64,000 bases of DNA. Source: Palaemon carinicauda. Taxonomy: Eukaryota > Arthropoda > Malacostraca > Decapoda > Palaemonidae. The notes beneath the pieces are model-generated. The model saw nothing but the letters and a program-made list of their open reading frames with translations, was not told where the DNA came from and ran no database searches. Position numbers and translations under genes: made by a program. Each line of letters starts with the position of its first letter. Position 1 is the first letter of the stretch. Of this stretch, positions 26,637 through 37,339 are shown piece by piece. The DNA lies in NCBI RefSeq assembly GCF_036898095.1, contig NC_090726.1, forward strand, positions 34,677,659 through 34,741,658, given 5' to 3'.

Positions 26637-27438
26637 ATCTATACTCTGTCTTAGCAGTATTGCAAGTGGCTTCGCGATAGTGTTTGCAGTTTTTTTTTAA
26701 CAAAATCGCTGGAACTCCATCTGGTCCGGCTGCCGATCCATTTTTAATTTCGTTTATAGCCGTGACAATATCTGCTTCATTAATATCTATATCCGTTAGA
26801 TATTCAACATTTTCTTCTCTCATTTCTGTTTCATTATTCTCATTCGCAATTCTTGGCGTGAACTCACTCTTATATTTTTCTGCTAATATGTTGCATATTT
26901 CCTTTTTTTCATTCGTTAGCCGTCCTTCAATTCTTAGAGGGCCTATTTCTATTCTCCTTTTATTCCTCTTTTTTGCATAGGAGTAAAGTACTTTGGGGTT
27001 TCTTTTTATATTTTGAAGTGTCCTTTCTTCTAAGTCCCTTTTTTCATTTTCTTTCGACTGCATAATCTTTTGTTCTGCATTTTCTATCTTACATTTTATT
27101 TCCCTCATTTTCCACACATTTTTTTCTTTTGCAAGATTTTTCTTCCACTTTTTAATTTTCTGAAATAAGATCCTTCTGTCTCTTGGTATGCACGTCTTTT
27201 GTTTATTGTTTTTTTTCGGTACATATTTTTCAACAATTTTCTCCAGTATTTTGTACAGTATATCCGTATTTACCTGTATATTATCACTTATAAATACATT
27301 TTTCCATTCTTTATTCAGTTCTTCATTTATTTCTGACCATTTTATATTCTTACTGTAAATATTATATTTTCCATATCCTTCCCAAAGTTTTGTGCTTTTA
27401 TTAATTCTGTGATCACTTGCTTTGGAATGAACTATCAA
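26617..27438 (-). CDS. LINE C endonuclease end and linker
   Basis: Opens with SKASDHRI, the tail of the AP-like endonuclease, then a long basic linker (KKNNKQKTCIPRDRRIL...) typical between endonuclease and RT, and the first RT block EIKNGSAAGPDGVPAILLKK. After ILLKK the frame leaves the RT because of the A run at about 26690-26698; in the alternative frame the text continues TANTIAKPLAILLRQS and joins the RT core. Confidence 0.82.
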   Translation of the reverse strand: MIVHSKASDHRINKSTKLWEGYGKYNIYSKNIKWSEINEELNKEWKNVFISDNIQVNTDILYKILEKIVEKYVPKKNNKQKTCIPRDRRILFQKIKKWKKNLAKEKNVWKMREIKCKIENAEQKIMQSKENEKRDLEERTLQNIKRNPKVLYSYAKKRNKRRIEIGPLRIEGRLTNEKKEICNILAEKYKSEFTPRIANENNETEMREENVEYLTDIDINEADIVTAINEIKNGSAAGPDGVPAILLKKNCKHYREATCNTAKTEYRYERDIC

Positions 27439-27450
27439 TTCTATGACATT

Positions 27451-27897
27451 GTGACATCAAGGCAAGAAGCCTGTCCTTCTTCTTGGCCATGGAGTTCTCT
27501 GCCTTGGCCTTTCTCCATGCTATTTTCTGGCTCGATCAATGGTCAGGAGCAGTAAAGTAATTCGCAAAGACAACAGGAAACAACGGCCAACCTTCGGTTT
27601 AGGGCAAGCCTGCTCGATCTGGATTGAGGAAGAGCCCTGTCCCCACTCTGAAACCCTGTTCGACACCACTTGCACTGTTTTCCCGAAAATAGCGTGTGCA
27701 TGCACAACCTTTTCGAGCACCCCAGCCTGGCCCTTTCAGGAAGGGTGGCAGTGGATAGAAGGGAGGGAGAGGGAAACGATGGTGTTGATGTTCTCCCTCT
27801 CATGCTGCCGAGAATACGGTGATGTCTGTCTTGCCAGTAGGCAACTTGGCAGAGACTGGGGGCCAAACCTTGGGGATGGTTACTTGCTACCTTTTTA
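27451..27897. other. GC-richer unassigned block, right of LINE C
   Basis: About 450 bp with balanced composition and overlapping open frames on both strands (27539-27898 +, 27543-27866 -, 27520-27720 -). I recognise none of the products. Given the GC content, long frames on both strands are expected by chance. It may be the other half of the block interrupted by LINE C. Confidence 0.35.
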
Positions 27898-28834
27898 GGA
27901 CTGACCCCACCGTTAGCTCTAAAAGCTCTTGCTAGATAAAAGACTCAAGTTTCCATATCCTAGAAAAATACAATTTACTTAGAAAAATTTAGTTTTTTTT
28001 TTCGTTTGGATTATGCTCCAGTCATGTGTGAGAAGAAAATCTTATACATTACTTACTTAAAGATGGGTGAACTAAATATTGATTCGATTGTTTCCGTGAA
28101 GGATAACGAAGGATAAACTAATTTATGAAAGTTTTCTCATAAAAAGAGTCGTTGAATCCTTGCGAGTTTTTTTTTTCAATTGATCACATGTTCACTCGAG
28201 AATTTCATGAATTATGCATGTACAATACTGTCAGCAAACTACCCATTTTTCAGTAATTCAAGATATATTTTCCTCTTGTTATTTTCCTTTTTTATTGGAT
28301 AACAAGTATATCATTTGACTATATTAACCCGCTTATATTCAATTCATGCATGTTTTATCTTTGAAGCTTATGTTTTTCTTTATCTTTTAGATAAATGTTT
28401 CCCTTTCATTCTTGATGTCTGGATAGGTGTTGGTTATTTTTTAGAGGTAGTTAATTGCTTTATTCACTTTTTCAAATTTGAAAGGATACATCCTGTGCTT
28501 TCATTGATCTCGCCAATTGTTTCAATTCTCAGTATTTATTGATTTGTAAGAGAATTGATGAAATAATTTAATTTTTGCTCGGAAATGTCTTGTTGAATAG
28601 AAGGAAAGGAACTGATTTTGCCTTGATATCAATTGATTTGCAAGAAAAAGTAATTCAGCTATTTTTCCAAACGTAAATAAAAAACAAACAGTTTATAGCA
28701 AATCATTATTGGAATGGAAATTTTTTGTTAAATCTTTTTAGTAAATTGCAATAGATGTTGTTTCTTTATGTTTGAGAGGTAAAGTTTGGCTAGAGGGCAA
28801 TAAATTGAATAGAAATATATAAGAAATAGAGGTA
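27898..28834. other. AT-rich, nothing recognised
   Basis: No repeats or supported gene. The frame at 28315-28542 is hydrophobic but AT-driven. Confidence 0.4.
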
Positions 28835-28990
28835 TCGGTATTTTGAGTTTTGTTAGGGTTCAACTTCATGTCTCATAATTTGCACCATGCACTAATTATA
28901 GATAGATCTCTACTAAAGTATTTAGCATCCCTATATTGAGGAGAGGAAATTGAGGCAAAGAGAGGAACATCCTCTGCATATGCAACGAGT

Positions 28991-29031
<41 letters not shown>

Positions 29032-29072
29032 CAAACCATGTATATTAATATAAGTAATGGGCCAAGAACATT
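28835..29072 (-). mobile_element. LINE family D internal fragment with a poly-T insertion
   Basis: Antisense of the RT region around motif C. The minus strand reads AYAEDVPLFA (YADD mutated to YAED, 28969-28980) and further on matches the segment at 16130-16350. A run of 37 T (28993-29029) interrupts it where other copies have 4-6 T. Confidence 0.8.
28993..29029. repeat. Poly-T, 37 bp
   Basis: Uninterrupted T run inside the family D fragment. Confidence 0.97.
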
Positions 29073-29344
29073 TTTAAATATATTATTCTGTTATCAGTAA
29101 ATTTATCATCAAGCAATGAAATATCGATTCTTGTGAAAATATATGAAACATCAAGTACATAATCATTTCATAATTACAAAAGTCAATTAGATTGAATTAT
29201 TAATGGGTACCGAACATCACGAATGACAACTGAAAAACAGAAGATATGAAACAATAAGTTAATATATTGACATAAACATATTAAAATATTTTGAATGTTT
29301 CCAGGTATTCAGTATATTGTCTGCTTTCTACTTTCCTTTTAATA

Positions 29345-29347
<3 letters not shown>

Positions 29348-29408
<61 letters not shown>

Positions 29409-29424
29409 GTTATTATTATTATTA
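29348..29424. repeat. (TTA)n microsatellite, LINE tail
   Basis: TTA array with one GTT interruption, directly preceding an antisense family D 3' end. Confidence 0.95.
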
Positions 29425-29672
29425 ACCCAGTTACAACCCTAATTTGAAAAGCAGAATGCTGCAATCTCAAAGTCTCCAACTTGGAAAGCAGCTTTGTGGG
29501 GAAAGGAATTAGAGAAGTAACGAATTGACTATGAATGAGAAATAATACAAACGTTAAATATATTAACGATGAATAAAATATGAAATAAGACTAACGTCAG
29601 CCTGTTTAACAGACAAGTAGCATTTACAATAAGTTTGAACTTCCAGTTCCACCGATTCTTCTATCAGAAAGC
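29425..29672 (-). mobile_element. LINE family D 3'-end fragment
   Basis: Starts ccagttacaaccctaatttg (antisense 3' end), continues through the 3' UTR to the antisense of the C-terminal codons near 29640-29672. Diverged copy. Confidence 0.8.
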
Positions 29673-30207
29673 TTTGGTCTTACACCACCGCTTCCTCTTA
29701 ATTCGTCGATTTGCCTAACAAAATAAATACTGGGAAAGGAAACACTATTTTCATTATCATATCCTATTTTTAAATAGTTCATATTCTTTATCTATTATTC
29801 TACATGGAATGCGTAATGCAAACTTTGCTTCCAATCATTACAACATAAATTGAGGATCTCATGTGGGTTCAAAGGGAATATTATTATTCCGTTAAATGCC
29901 CTCATAACTTACATGAACAATAGTTTGGAGTTTTAACCTTTTTTTTTTCACATAACTTCTTGCTACCTCAGCCGAATCTTTTGTACCGCAAACATTTCGA
30001 GAGCAAAGCTGTGTTTGTCCTGCATATTCCATTGCCTCTTGCTTCAACATTTTGTTGGTTGCTTTATTGTAACCGGCGATGCTTTGGGGAGTCAGGTATT
30101 TGGTTTATTAATTCCGTTCTCTGATTTTGTTTAATTGTTCTCAGTCTAACTTCCCGCCATGCAATTGTTATATTTTTATGCCTATGTATGTTTATGCTCT
30201 CATTTTG
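29673..30207. other. AT-rich, nothing recognised
   Basis: No supported gene or repeat. Confidence 0.4.
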
Positions 30208-30310
30208 TATTATTATTGTTGTTGGTGTTGTCATTATAATAATAATTATTATTATTATTATTATTATTATTATTGTTGTTGTTATTATTAACATTATTAT
30301 TATTATTATT
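30208..30310. repeat. (ATT)n with GTT variants
   Basis: Imperfect ATT/GTT array immediately left of the CCTCCGCC repeat. Confidence 0.92.
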
Positions 30311-30521
30311 ACCTCCGCCATGGAGGTTATGAAATCCCGTCGGTTTATTTATGAGGTAATAAAATCGAATCGGTTTCTTTATTTTTCTATTCATTTTGTT
30401 TGTCTGTCTTTGGACAAGATTATGTCAAAACTACCCGACGGCTTTTGGCGCAATTTTCACCACAGTTAGATCTTAGGTCATGGATGATTTTGGAGATGAT
30501 CCGTATTTAGATACAGATTTG

Positions 30522-30523
<2 letters not shown>

Positions 30524-30588
<65 letters not shown>
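30524..30588. repeat. Poly-T, 65 bp
   Basis: Uninterrupted T run within the left part of the CCTCCGCC repeat. Confidence 0.97.
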
Positions 30589-30590
<2 letters not shown>

Positions 30591-30660
30591 CATTTCAAAG
30601 ATAACGTCAAAACAAATAAACGGATTTTGACGAAATTTCCACCACTATTAGACCCTAGGC

Positions 30661-31410
30661 CAGGGATGGGGAACCTGCGGCCTTAAGGCTGAATATGGCC
30701 TTCTGGACCATCAAGTGCGGCCTTCTACGGCCTTTGATTATATATACAGTATGTGTAGTATATTTCTGCTTTGACACTGAATATTGTGTGTTTAAATCAT
30801 TCTACTGTATACAAATATGCACACACAGACAATAGGAAAGTTGTTCATTGATGTACCTCCTTTAGAATGGAAGCAATTTTTCCTTGAATTCAATGAATCT
30901 TAACTGAATACAATTAGCAGTTTCCTTGTCAGCTGCAACAGCTGTTGTAGCTGACAAGGAAAAACTGCTAGTTGCAGTGAGTGAGTGATTTAACGTATGA
31001 TGGACGAGAGAGTTCCTGTTTTGTCCATCCCCTCACTGTGATCTATGTTAGTTTTAGATGAGTCAACAGGTTCCAGATTTTTTGGCATATAAATATTTTA
31101 TTTGTGCTTTCACTGATGGGTTTTGATTGTATGAAAAACAGCTTCCCTTAGGTAACATTAACGCAAGGACAAGAGGAACAGACATTTTAACAACTTCAAT
31201 AAACAATGTCACAAAGGAGGAAAAAATTTTACTTCCTTATTAGGTTAAGTTTGCAATGATGGTGTTCCAGCTATGATGGCTAAAAACTAGGGATTTATTG
31301 AACATCATAAGAAAGCAAATAATTGATTTTTTTTTTTAATGAAAACAGCTTAGTGTGTTTATTGAAAAGAGAAGTGTTTTATCCGTAGACCTGAGTAAAA
31401 TTTTGAAAAT
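30661..31410 (+). pseudogene. hAT-type transposase relic (ZBED/GTF2IRD2-like)
   Basis: Begins with CAGGGATGGGGAACCTGCGG, resembling hAT terminal inverted repeats. Downstream the plus strand gives LDEST (31054-31068, the region of the first catalytic acid of hAT transposases) and CNDGVPAMMAKN, stop, GFIEHHKKAN (from 31252), matching the family block C.DGAPAM..K..GF. Between them the sequence ARTRGTDILTTSINNVTKEE appears in another frame. Stops and frameshifts are frequent and no matching right terminal repeat was found. Function in life: cut-and-paste transposition. Now dead. Confidence 0.65.
30911..30974. repeat. 64-bp near-perfect palindrome
   Basis: Two arms meet without a loop at CAACAGCTGTTG. 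Arms pair through AGCTGACAAGGAAA and its complement out to CAATTAG/CTAGTTG, with two mismatches and a two-base bulge. Lies in the hAT relic. Confidence 0.9.
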
Positions 31411-31438
31411 ATTCATTGGCGGAGGTCTGAAATCTCTG

Positions 31439-31487
<49 letters not shown>
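31439..31487. repeat. (ATT)n microsatellite, LINE tail
   Basis: ATT array abutting the antisense family D 3' end. Confidence 0.95.
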
Positions 31488-32398
31488 GTCAAGCTACAAC
31501 CCTAGAGGGAAAAGATTGATGCTGTAAGGCCAAGGGTTCCAACAAGATAAAAAAAAGCCCAGTGAGAAAAGGAAATTGGGAAATAAACCGCTTGAGAAGT
31601 AATGAATCATAGTTATATAAATATTTTAAGATCAGCAACAGCATTAAATTTATATGCTATATAAAAACTATTAAGACAGACTTACGTTAGCCTGTTCAAC
31701 GTAAAAACTTTAGCTGCAAGTTTGAGCTTCTGAGGTTCCTACGATTCAACTGCCTGATTAGGAAGATTATTCCACAATCTGGTCACAGGTGAAATAAAAC
31801 TTTAGAATACTGTGTAATATCGAACCTTATGATGGAGGAGGCAAGTCTGTTCAAATTAATTGCATACCTAGTACTATGTACAAGATGGTACAGTCTGGGA
31901 AGATCTGAATATAAAGAATGGTCTTAATTATGAAAAATCTTATGCAGCAATCACAAAGAACTAACTGACTAACGTTGCCAGAGATTAATGACCAGATCAG
32001 AAATAATTTTTTGTCCAACAGTTAAGATGAGATTCAGCAGTTGAAGACCAGACACAGACAGGAGAACAGTACTTGAAAAAAAGGTAAATGAAAAAATTAA
32101 AACATTTCTTTAGAATAGATTGACCACCGAAAATCTTAAAACACTTTCTCAATATGCCATTTTTTTTGGATCTAAAAAAGAAAGAGGTTGAATGTGTTAC
32201 TCAAAAGCAAATTCGCACCTAAAATCTTAAATGAATATAGTTAAAGAAATACTATCAGCGCAGATATGAATGTTGAGAAGCCACTGTCCTCGACCTGTTT
32301 ACAATAATACTTTGATGTTGTTGGAGTACAGCTTCATGCCCATTATATGCATCATGCACTAATTTTAGCTAGGGCTCTATTAAAGGATTCATTAACAC
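31488..32398 (-). mobile_element. LINE family D fragment (3' UTR and C-terminal RT)
   Basis: Antisense copy from the 3' end (gtcaagctacaaccctag) through the C-terminal coding part; aligns with 15361-16220. It stops just short of motif C at the AT/GT microsatellite. Many stops in the minus-strand frames. Confidence 0.83.
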
Positions 32399-32407
32399 AA
32401 ACACGTG

Positions 32408-32408
<1 letters not shown>

Positions 32409-32476
<68 letters not shown>
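32409..32476. repeat. (AT)n(GT)n microsatellite
   Basis: About 13 AT units then about 21 GT units, at the 5' truncation point of the family D fragment. Confidence 0.95.
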
Positions 32477-32477
<1 letters not shown>

Positions 32478-32815
32478 GGGGGCGGTATTATATACGTATA
32501 TATGCACTGTATATTTAAAATTTTTATTTGTTACAGTTGATTATATTAGTAGCATATTCAAAGAACTTTTTTTTGCCCCCAATTATATTTATTGTAAAAG
32601 GAAAGGATTCATTGCATTTGGTTAAATCAATCACCGAATGATATTAAACATCATAAAACCGGAATTTTTAGCTGAGTAGATATCTATGATTTAAAAGTCG
32701 ACTTATCAAAGGTAGCGTATGGTAAACACAACAGACGCAGTCAAGTGTTGTTCCCAATTCGGTCCCAAAAAAAAGCAAGAATCACTATCAAGCAATTAAG
32801 AGCCGTGGTTTTAGG
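32477..32815. other. AT-rich, nothing recognised
   Basis: No supported feature. Confidence 0.4.
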
Positions 32816-33025
32816 TGCAAATTCCCTCACTCATTCGTATGTCCTTCGCGCCCCCTGGCCACCTTAGAGCACCGGCTACCTCCTGGCAGGGTCCTGGGTA
32901 ACAGCCAGCCGCCGGAGGGCGCGTCTCCCCCCAGCAACAGGCCAAGGGGACCCTCTCCGCCTCCCACCTTTAAAGCTCCAACTGGTTCGGTGACCCATTC
33001 CATCAAGCCGCTGGTAGGACAACCT
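32816..33025. other. Isolated GC-rich islet
   Basis: About 210 bp with strong GC enrichment and several CpG sites, surrounded by AT-rich DNA. Open on the minus strand (32876-33061) with an arginine-rich product that matches nothing I know. Could be a CpG island, a pseudogene exon or an old repeat. Confidence 0.4.
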
Positions 33026-33639
33026 CACTAATCTAATTGCTGGTACTAATTGCCAGTTCAAATGTCATTTGCTTAGGTAATAGACATGGCTGAAGCAGCG
33101 GTGTTCTCCAGTCGCGACGAGGAATTGCAAAGTGGTAAAGCCTCCACATAAACAATATCTGAGATTGCAGTTTAATTGGATAAGTGGCGGGAGTATGGGA
33201 CCTCAAATATGTCGAATAATAAAAAAATTTAAGTAAATTTAGTACATTTTTTGACATGCGTTTTTCCAGCATTTAAGATGTTTGGAAAGGTAGGCAAAGA
33301 TCATCAAGGTTTTCAAGTAATATATCTAAGTAGAACTCCATATTATTCATGGGAGGGAAAAAAATATTAATTGTTATTAATTAATTGTTAATTGTTTATA
33401 ATCTTCATTGAATAGCTCGTAATTATGGTTATTTTTTACTGTTGACATGCCAAGCGGATATGATTTTCATAATCAGCTTAATGTAATAATGATAATGATT
33501 AAATGATTATAATCAATTATAATGATAATGTCGTCACTATTATTATTAGTTAGTAATTATGGAAATAATATCCATTGACAATGCTAACCGAAGAATATTT
33601 CATATGTATGCGATAATGAAAAATGTGCGTATAAATATT

Positions 33640-33641
<2 letters not shown>
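33026..33641. other. AT-rich, nothing recognised
   Basis: The minus frame 33033-33272 has no signature. Confidence 0.35.

Positions 33642-33728
<87 letters not shown>
33642..33728. repeat. (CT)n microsatellite
   Basis: About 43 CT units. Confidence 0.95.
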
Positions 33729-33731
<3 letters not shown>

Positions 33732-34719
33732 GTAATCTATGTTAAAACCTCTGGTAATCTCCTTTGGGAATGATTCCTCGATTTCACTTTGAATCAATCC
33801 TTAACGTAAAAATGCTCACAGAACATCTGTGATTAAAGCAATTAAATGGTTTAAAAATCAATTGGAAAATCATTTTTAAACAATAATTTTGTTTAAAAGT
33901 ACACATAAAGCTGAAATTGGAAGTAGCGCTAGTAGAAATGCTATCTTCATGTGAATTAAAAGATTGAATATGAAGCATTTACACTAGGCTATTGGCTTTC
34001 AAAAGTAAAGCTACAACATTGTTAATCTGTATTCGTTTGTTTAAGAATACAATGACAGTCAATCTTAGACACAATTTTGCTTTAAGGGCTTATGGAAATA
34101 CAAGAGACTTTTAGAGAATAACAAAAACTTGAGGAAGGCAGAAGTAACAGTTTCCTTGCGAAGACTAGTATTGAATAAACCATTTGTATTATTTTTAATT
34201 CAAAATTCTGTAGAGTTTGTTCCAGATTTCTTGTTGCATATTTCAATATTTTACATATGTGATACTCACATCATTGTTCTTAAGGATCTCATTATTATTC
34301 CTATATCACTGTTCCATTTTAGGCCTAGTGTTTGACTTAACTGTAACCTCATAACTGGTAAGTTAAACTGAAGTTTTAAAACACTGTATATAATGTCATT
34401 TGGTTGAATTAATTCTTTTATCTGAATTTTGATTATAGGCAGGTCTTTTTCCTTCGCAACTAACAAACTTTCTTTCTTCAACTACCTCAGTTTCTGTTAC
34501 AAGTCTTTTCAATTTTCGATCAACGTCGCAAAGTTTTGGAGAAGATTGAATAAATTAATTTCTGCTGATCAATGGACTTCCGCTCGCTTCGCTTTTTCGT
34601 TTTATCCTTTTCTAGATTCAGGGCACTTCTTCAAAACAGCTCTGTTCAGCTTTAACAAATTCTTATTTTTTTGGAGAGAATTATTTCAGTATTGAATAGA
34701 TAAAGAATTTTTTATACAG
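33729..34719. other. AT-rich, nothing recognised
   Basis: Several short AT-driven frames, none supported. Confidence 0.4.
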
Positions 34720-34746
34720 AAAAGACTTGTATAAACAATATATGTG

Positions 34747-34804
<58 letters not shown>

Positions 34805-34821
34805 TATATACATATACACAC

Positions 34822-34864
<43 letters not shown>

Positions 34865-35150
34865 TTTAGAATAGAAAATGTGATTTACTGTGAGAAAATT
34901 AAAATAACTTCTTTGACTTCGTCATTTCATTTTATGAAATTCGCATCAACTCTTTGTTTACTCATCATAAACGGAATTCAAAAAGGATTTATATATATAT
35001 ATAGAAAACCCCTTACATAAACAATAAATGTAACGCTTGGAATAGAAAAAGAGATATACTATGATAAAATGGAAATAGCATCCTTGAGCTCATTCTTTCA
35101 TTTTATGAAATACGCATCAACTCTTTTGTTTACCTTTCTAAATTTTACTC
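34720..35150. repeat. Diverged direct duplication split by an AT array
   Basis: The segment starting ataaacaatatatg (34731), interrupted by the AT array and resuming at 34868-34975, recurs at 35019-35150. Shared text includes cattttatgaaatacgcatc and gtttac. Divergence is moderate. The AT array (34749-34861) grew in only one copy. Confidence 0.75.
34749..34861. repeat. (AT)n microsatellite
   Basis: AT array with ACATATACACAC interruption. Confidence 0.95.
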
Positions 35151-35399
35151 CAAACTTGTATAGTAAGTTATAAAAACATTCTTACTTGCTTCTTGCTGCA
35201 AGATTTAAAAAAAATGGTTAACAGTTAAAATTTGACTGTTTACATTATAAATTGTCTATTACTAATATGCTTTTATTAAGAGAACCTTTCTGTAATTAAC
35301 ATTTTGAATTAGTAATGTAGGCTGAATTTGTTTGTTTTTGTTATATTTTAAATTAGAAGAATAAGTGCCCAGGTGCCCTTATCAAAAATTGCTCAATTC

Positions 35400-35402
<3 letters not shown>

Positions 35403-35471
<69 letters not shown>

Positions 35472-35508
35472 CGTATATATATACATACATATATACAGTA
35501 TATATATG

Positions 35509-35545
<37 letters not shown>

Positions 35546-35606
35546 AATTTATATGCATATATATGTGTGTGCGTGTATGTGTATATATATATATATACTG
35601 TATATG

Positions 35607-35678
<72 letters not shown>

Positions 35679-35695
35679 ATATATACATATACACA
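35403..35695. repeat. (AT)n/(GT)n compound microsatellite, 290 bp
   Basis: The longest microsatellite here: AT blocks separated by ACAT, ACGT, GT and CTGTAT variants. Confidence 0.95.
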
Positions 35696-36388
35696 CTAGG
35701 TATATACACATTGATGCAACATAAATGCTTAAATATGTAGTGTACATATATTTCGAGAATTAAGACATTCCCTAACTCCTGGTAGTCCACACTAAAACCC
35801 CACACCGGTAACGGACACATTCATACTACAAGAAAATTATAATAGAATAAAAGCACATTAATCTCTTCATACAGCAACCTAAAAAGGCTCACCAGTTGCT
35901 TGTCATTCCCCTTTTCGAGCACTGTCACAAGCTCATATTTCTTATATAGCTTTTCATAAATTTAAAGATCTCCCGATTAACACTGCCATATGTGTTAGTT
36001 ATGTCTTTTTTTTTCATTGGTATATAACCTGATGGTTTTTTGCCTCTTGAACATATGTTAAATGTATTATAACTTAATTAAAAAAATTTTTTTGGTTAAT
36101 TCAGGAATCCATTCAAGATCTTTACTTTATTTATTGAAAACGTCTTAGTAACTCTGAATCTGAAACATATAGAAATAAAAAAAATGTCTAATTTTTTTTA
36201 GATCTGGTAGAAATTACCAATGATTTACCCTGGGGTTATTCATTATTCGGTGGAAAAGTTTTATGACCTTTGATAAAAACAATCAGATGCGCGTTCCCTC
36301 ACTGTTTTTAATAAGTTAAATCATAGGCTGTCTCTTACAAAAAAGTCCTTTCACTTTACCCGAAAAACTTCTCACTTCAGTCGTCTTT

Positions 36389-36390
<2 letters not shown>
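35696..36390. other. AT-rich, nothing recognised
   Basis: No supported gene or repeat. Confidence 0.4.

Positions 36391-36450
<60 letters not shown>
36391..36450. repeat. (TC)n microsatellite
   Basis: About 30 TC units. Confidence 0.95.
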
Positions 36451-36454
<4 letters not shown>

Positions 36455-36868
36455 GGTCTAGAATCCTGTTATTTTACAAAATTTTCAGTTACCTTAATTG
36501 GTAATATCATATTATTAATTTGACAGATTTCATGTTCTTTAGCTGTCGATTTTGTTTTCTTAGATTGCTGAATTTAGTAACACTTTCGAAAGAAGCTGCA
36601 AATAGAAAAAAATAAAATTAGTAGTTCAGACTTTTTCCTTTCTTGGGTTATTGATTGTTCTTTTACTAAATGAATATTTGGAAGGTAATGAGAGTATGTT
36701 TCAATAGTTTATATTGCGCTATATATTGTGCTTTATTTCTACTCCTCCCGCTTATTCATCTACTTCAGGTCTTAAACTCTATTACAATGTTGCATTCTCT
36801 TTCTGTTTTATTTTTCGCATTTGCTTTGTTCTTCTTTCAGTATACTTTATCGTTTGATGTTACCTTCC

Positions 36869-36871
<3 letters not shown>
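36451..36871. other. AT-rich, nothing recognised
   Basis: A hydrophobic plus frame from 36670 runs into the CT array and is not supported as coding. Confidence 0.4.

Positions 36872-36945
<74 letters not shown>
36872..36945. repeat. (CT)n microsatellite
   Basis: About 37 CT units. Confidence 0.95.
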
Positions 36946-36948
<3 letters not shown>

Positions 36949-37139
36949 ATTCCGTTTTATTTGTTTTTCCAGTCACCAACTTTCATATCCTCTCTGTTAC
37001 CTTAGTCTTTTATTCCTTATATTCCTTGTCTAGGAATAAACCTTTCTCTCACTCATCTTACTTCTATCTCCTTTTTTTCGGAAAATAGCCTTTACCCATT
37101 ACCCACCAAAGTCTTTTTCATCCTTTATTTATCTGTTTT

Positions 37140-37142
<3 letters not shown>

Positions 37143-37222
<80 letters not shown>
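37143..37222. repeat. (CT)n microsatellite
   Basis: About 40 CT units with one CCT interruption. Confidence 0.95.
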
Positions 37223-37226
<4 letters not shown>

Positions 37227-37339
37227 CAGTTTTGATTTTTTCATTCACTCGAGCAACTTGGCCTTCTTTTCTTATTCAAATCTCAGAACAATTCTTCCTC
37301 TTTAATTATATTCAGAGAGTTTTGTTGTGATGGTAATAT

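Larger units (their letters stand above)
25131..27450 (-). mobile_element. CR1/Jockey-like LINE (C), 5'-truncated, well preserved
   Basis: Minus strand. From 5' to 3': the last residues of an endonuclease domain (VHSKASDHRI, with the SDH motif), a lysine-rich linker, a full reverse transcriptase, a C-terminal domain and a short UTR ending in three 8-bp repeats at 25135-25158. Only two frame breaks are visible: a poly-A run of nine (about 26690-26698) and a one-base loss near 25955. All RT catalytic residues are present. 5' truncation removed nearly all of the endonuclease. It is the least decayed coding element here, pointing to a younger insertion than families A, B and D. Confidence 0.9.
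30311..31437. mobile_element. Repeat with CCTCCGCCA / TGGCGGAGG ends, interrupted by hAT
   Basis: The left end ACCTCCGCCATGGAGGT and the right end TTGGCGGAGGT (31416-31427) are inverted matches, and the array ATT lies outside both ends. The left part (30330-30660) has two related segments mentioning gtcaaaac and cgaaattt(t/c)caccac, as in a widespread animal repeat of this type whose classification I cannot fix. A poly-T (30524-30588) and a hAT-type insertion enlarge it to 1.1 kb. Confidence 0.6.

Noticed and set aside
27539..27898. Overlapping frames of about 110 codons on both strands
   Set aside because: Expected by chance in GC-richer DNA; no motif.
30188..30469. Frames with long I, V or N runs
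   Set aside because: Translations of (ATT)n arrays.
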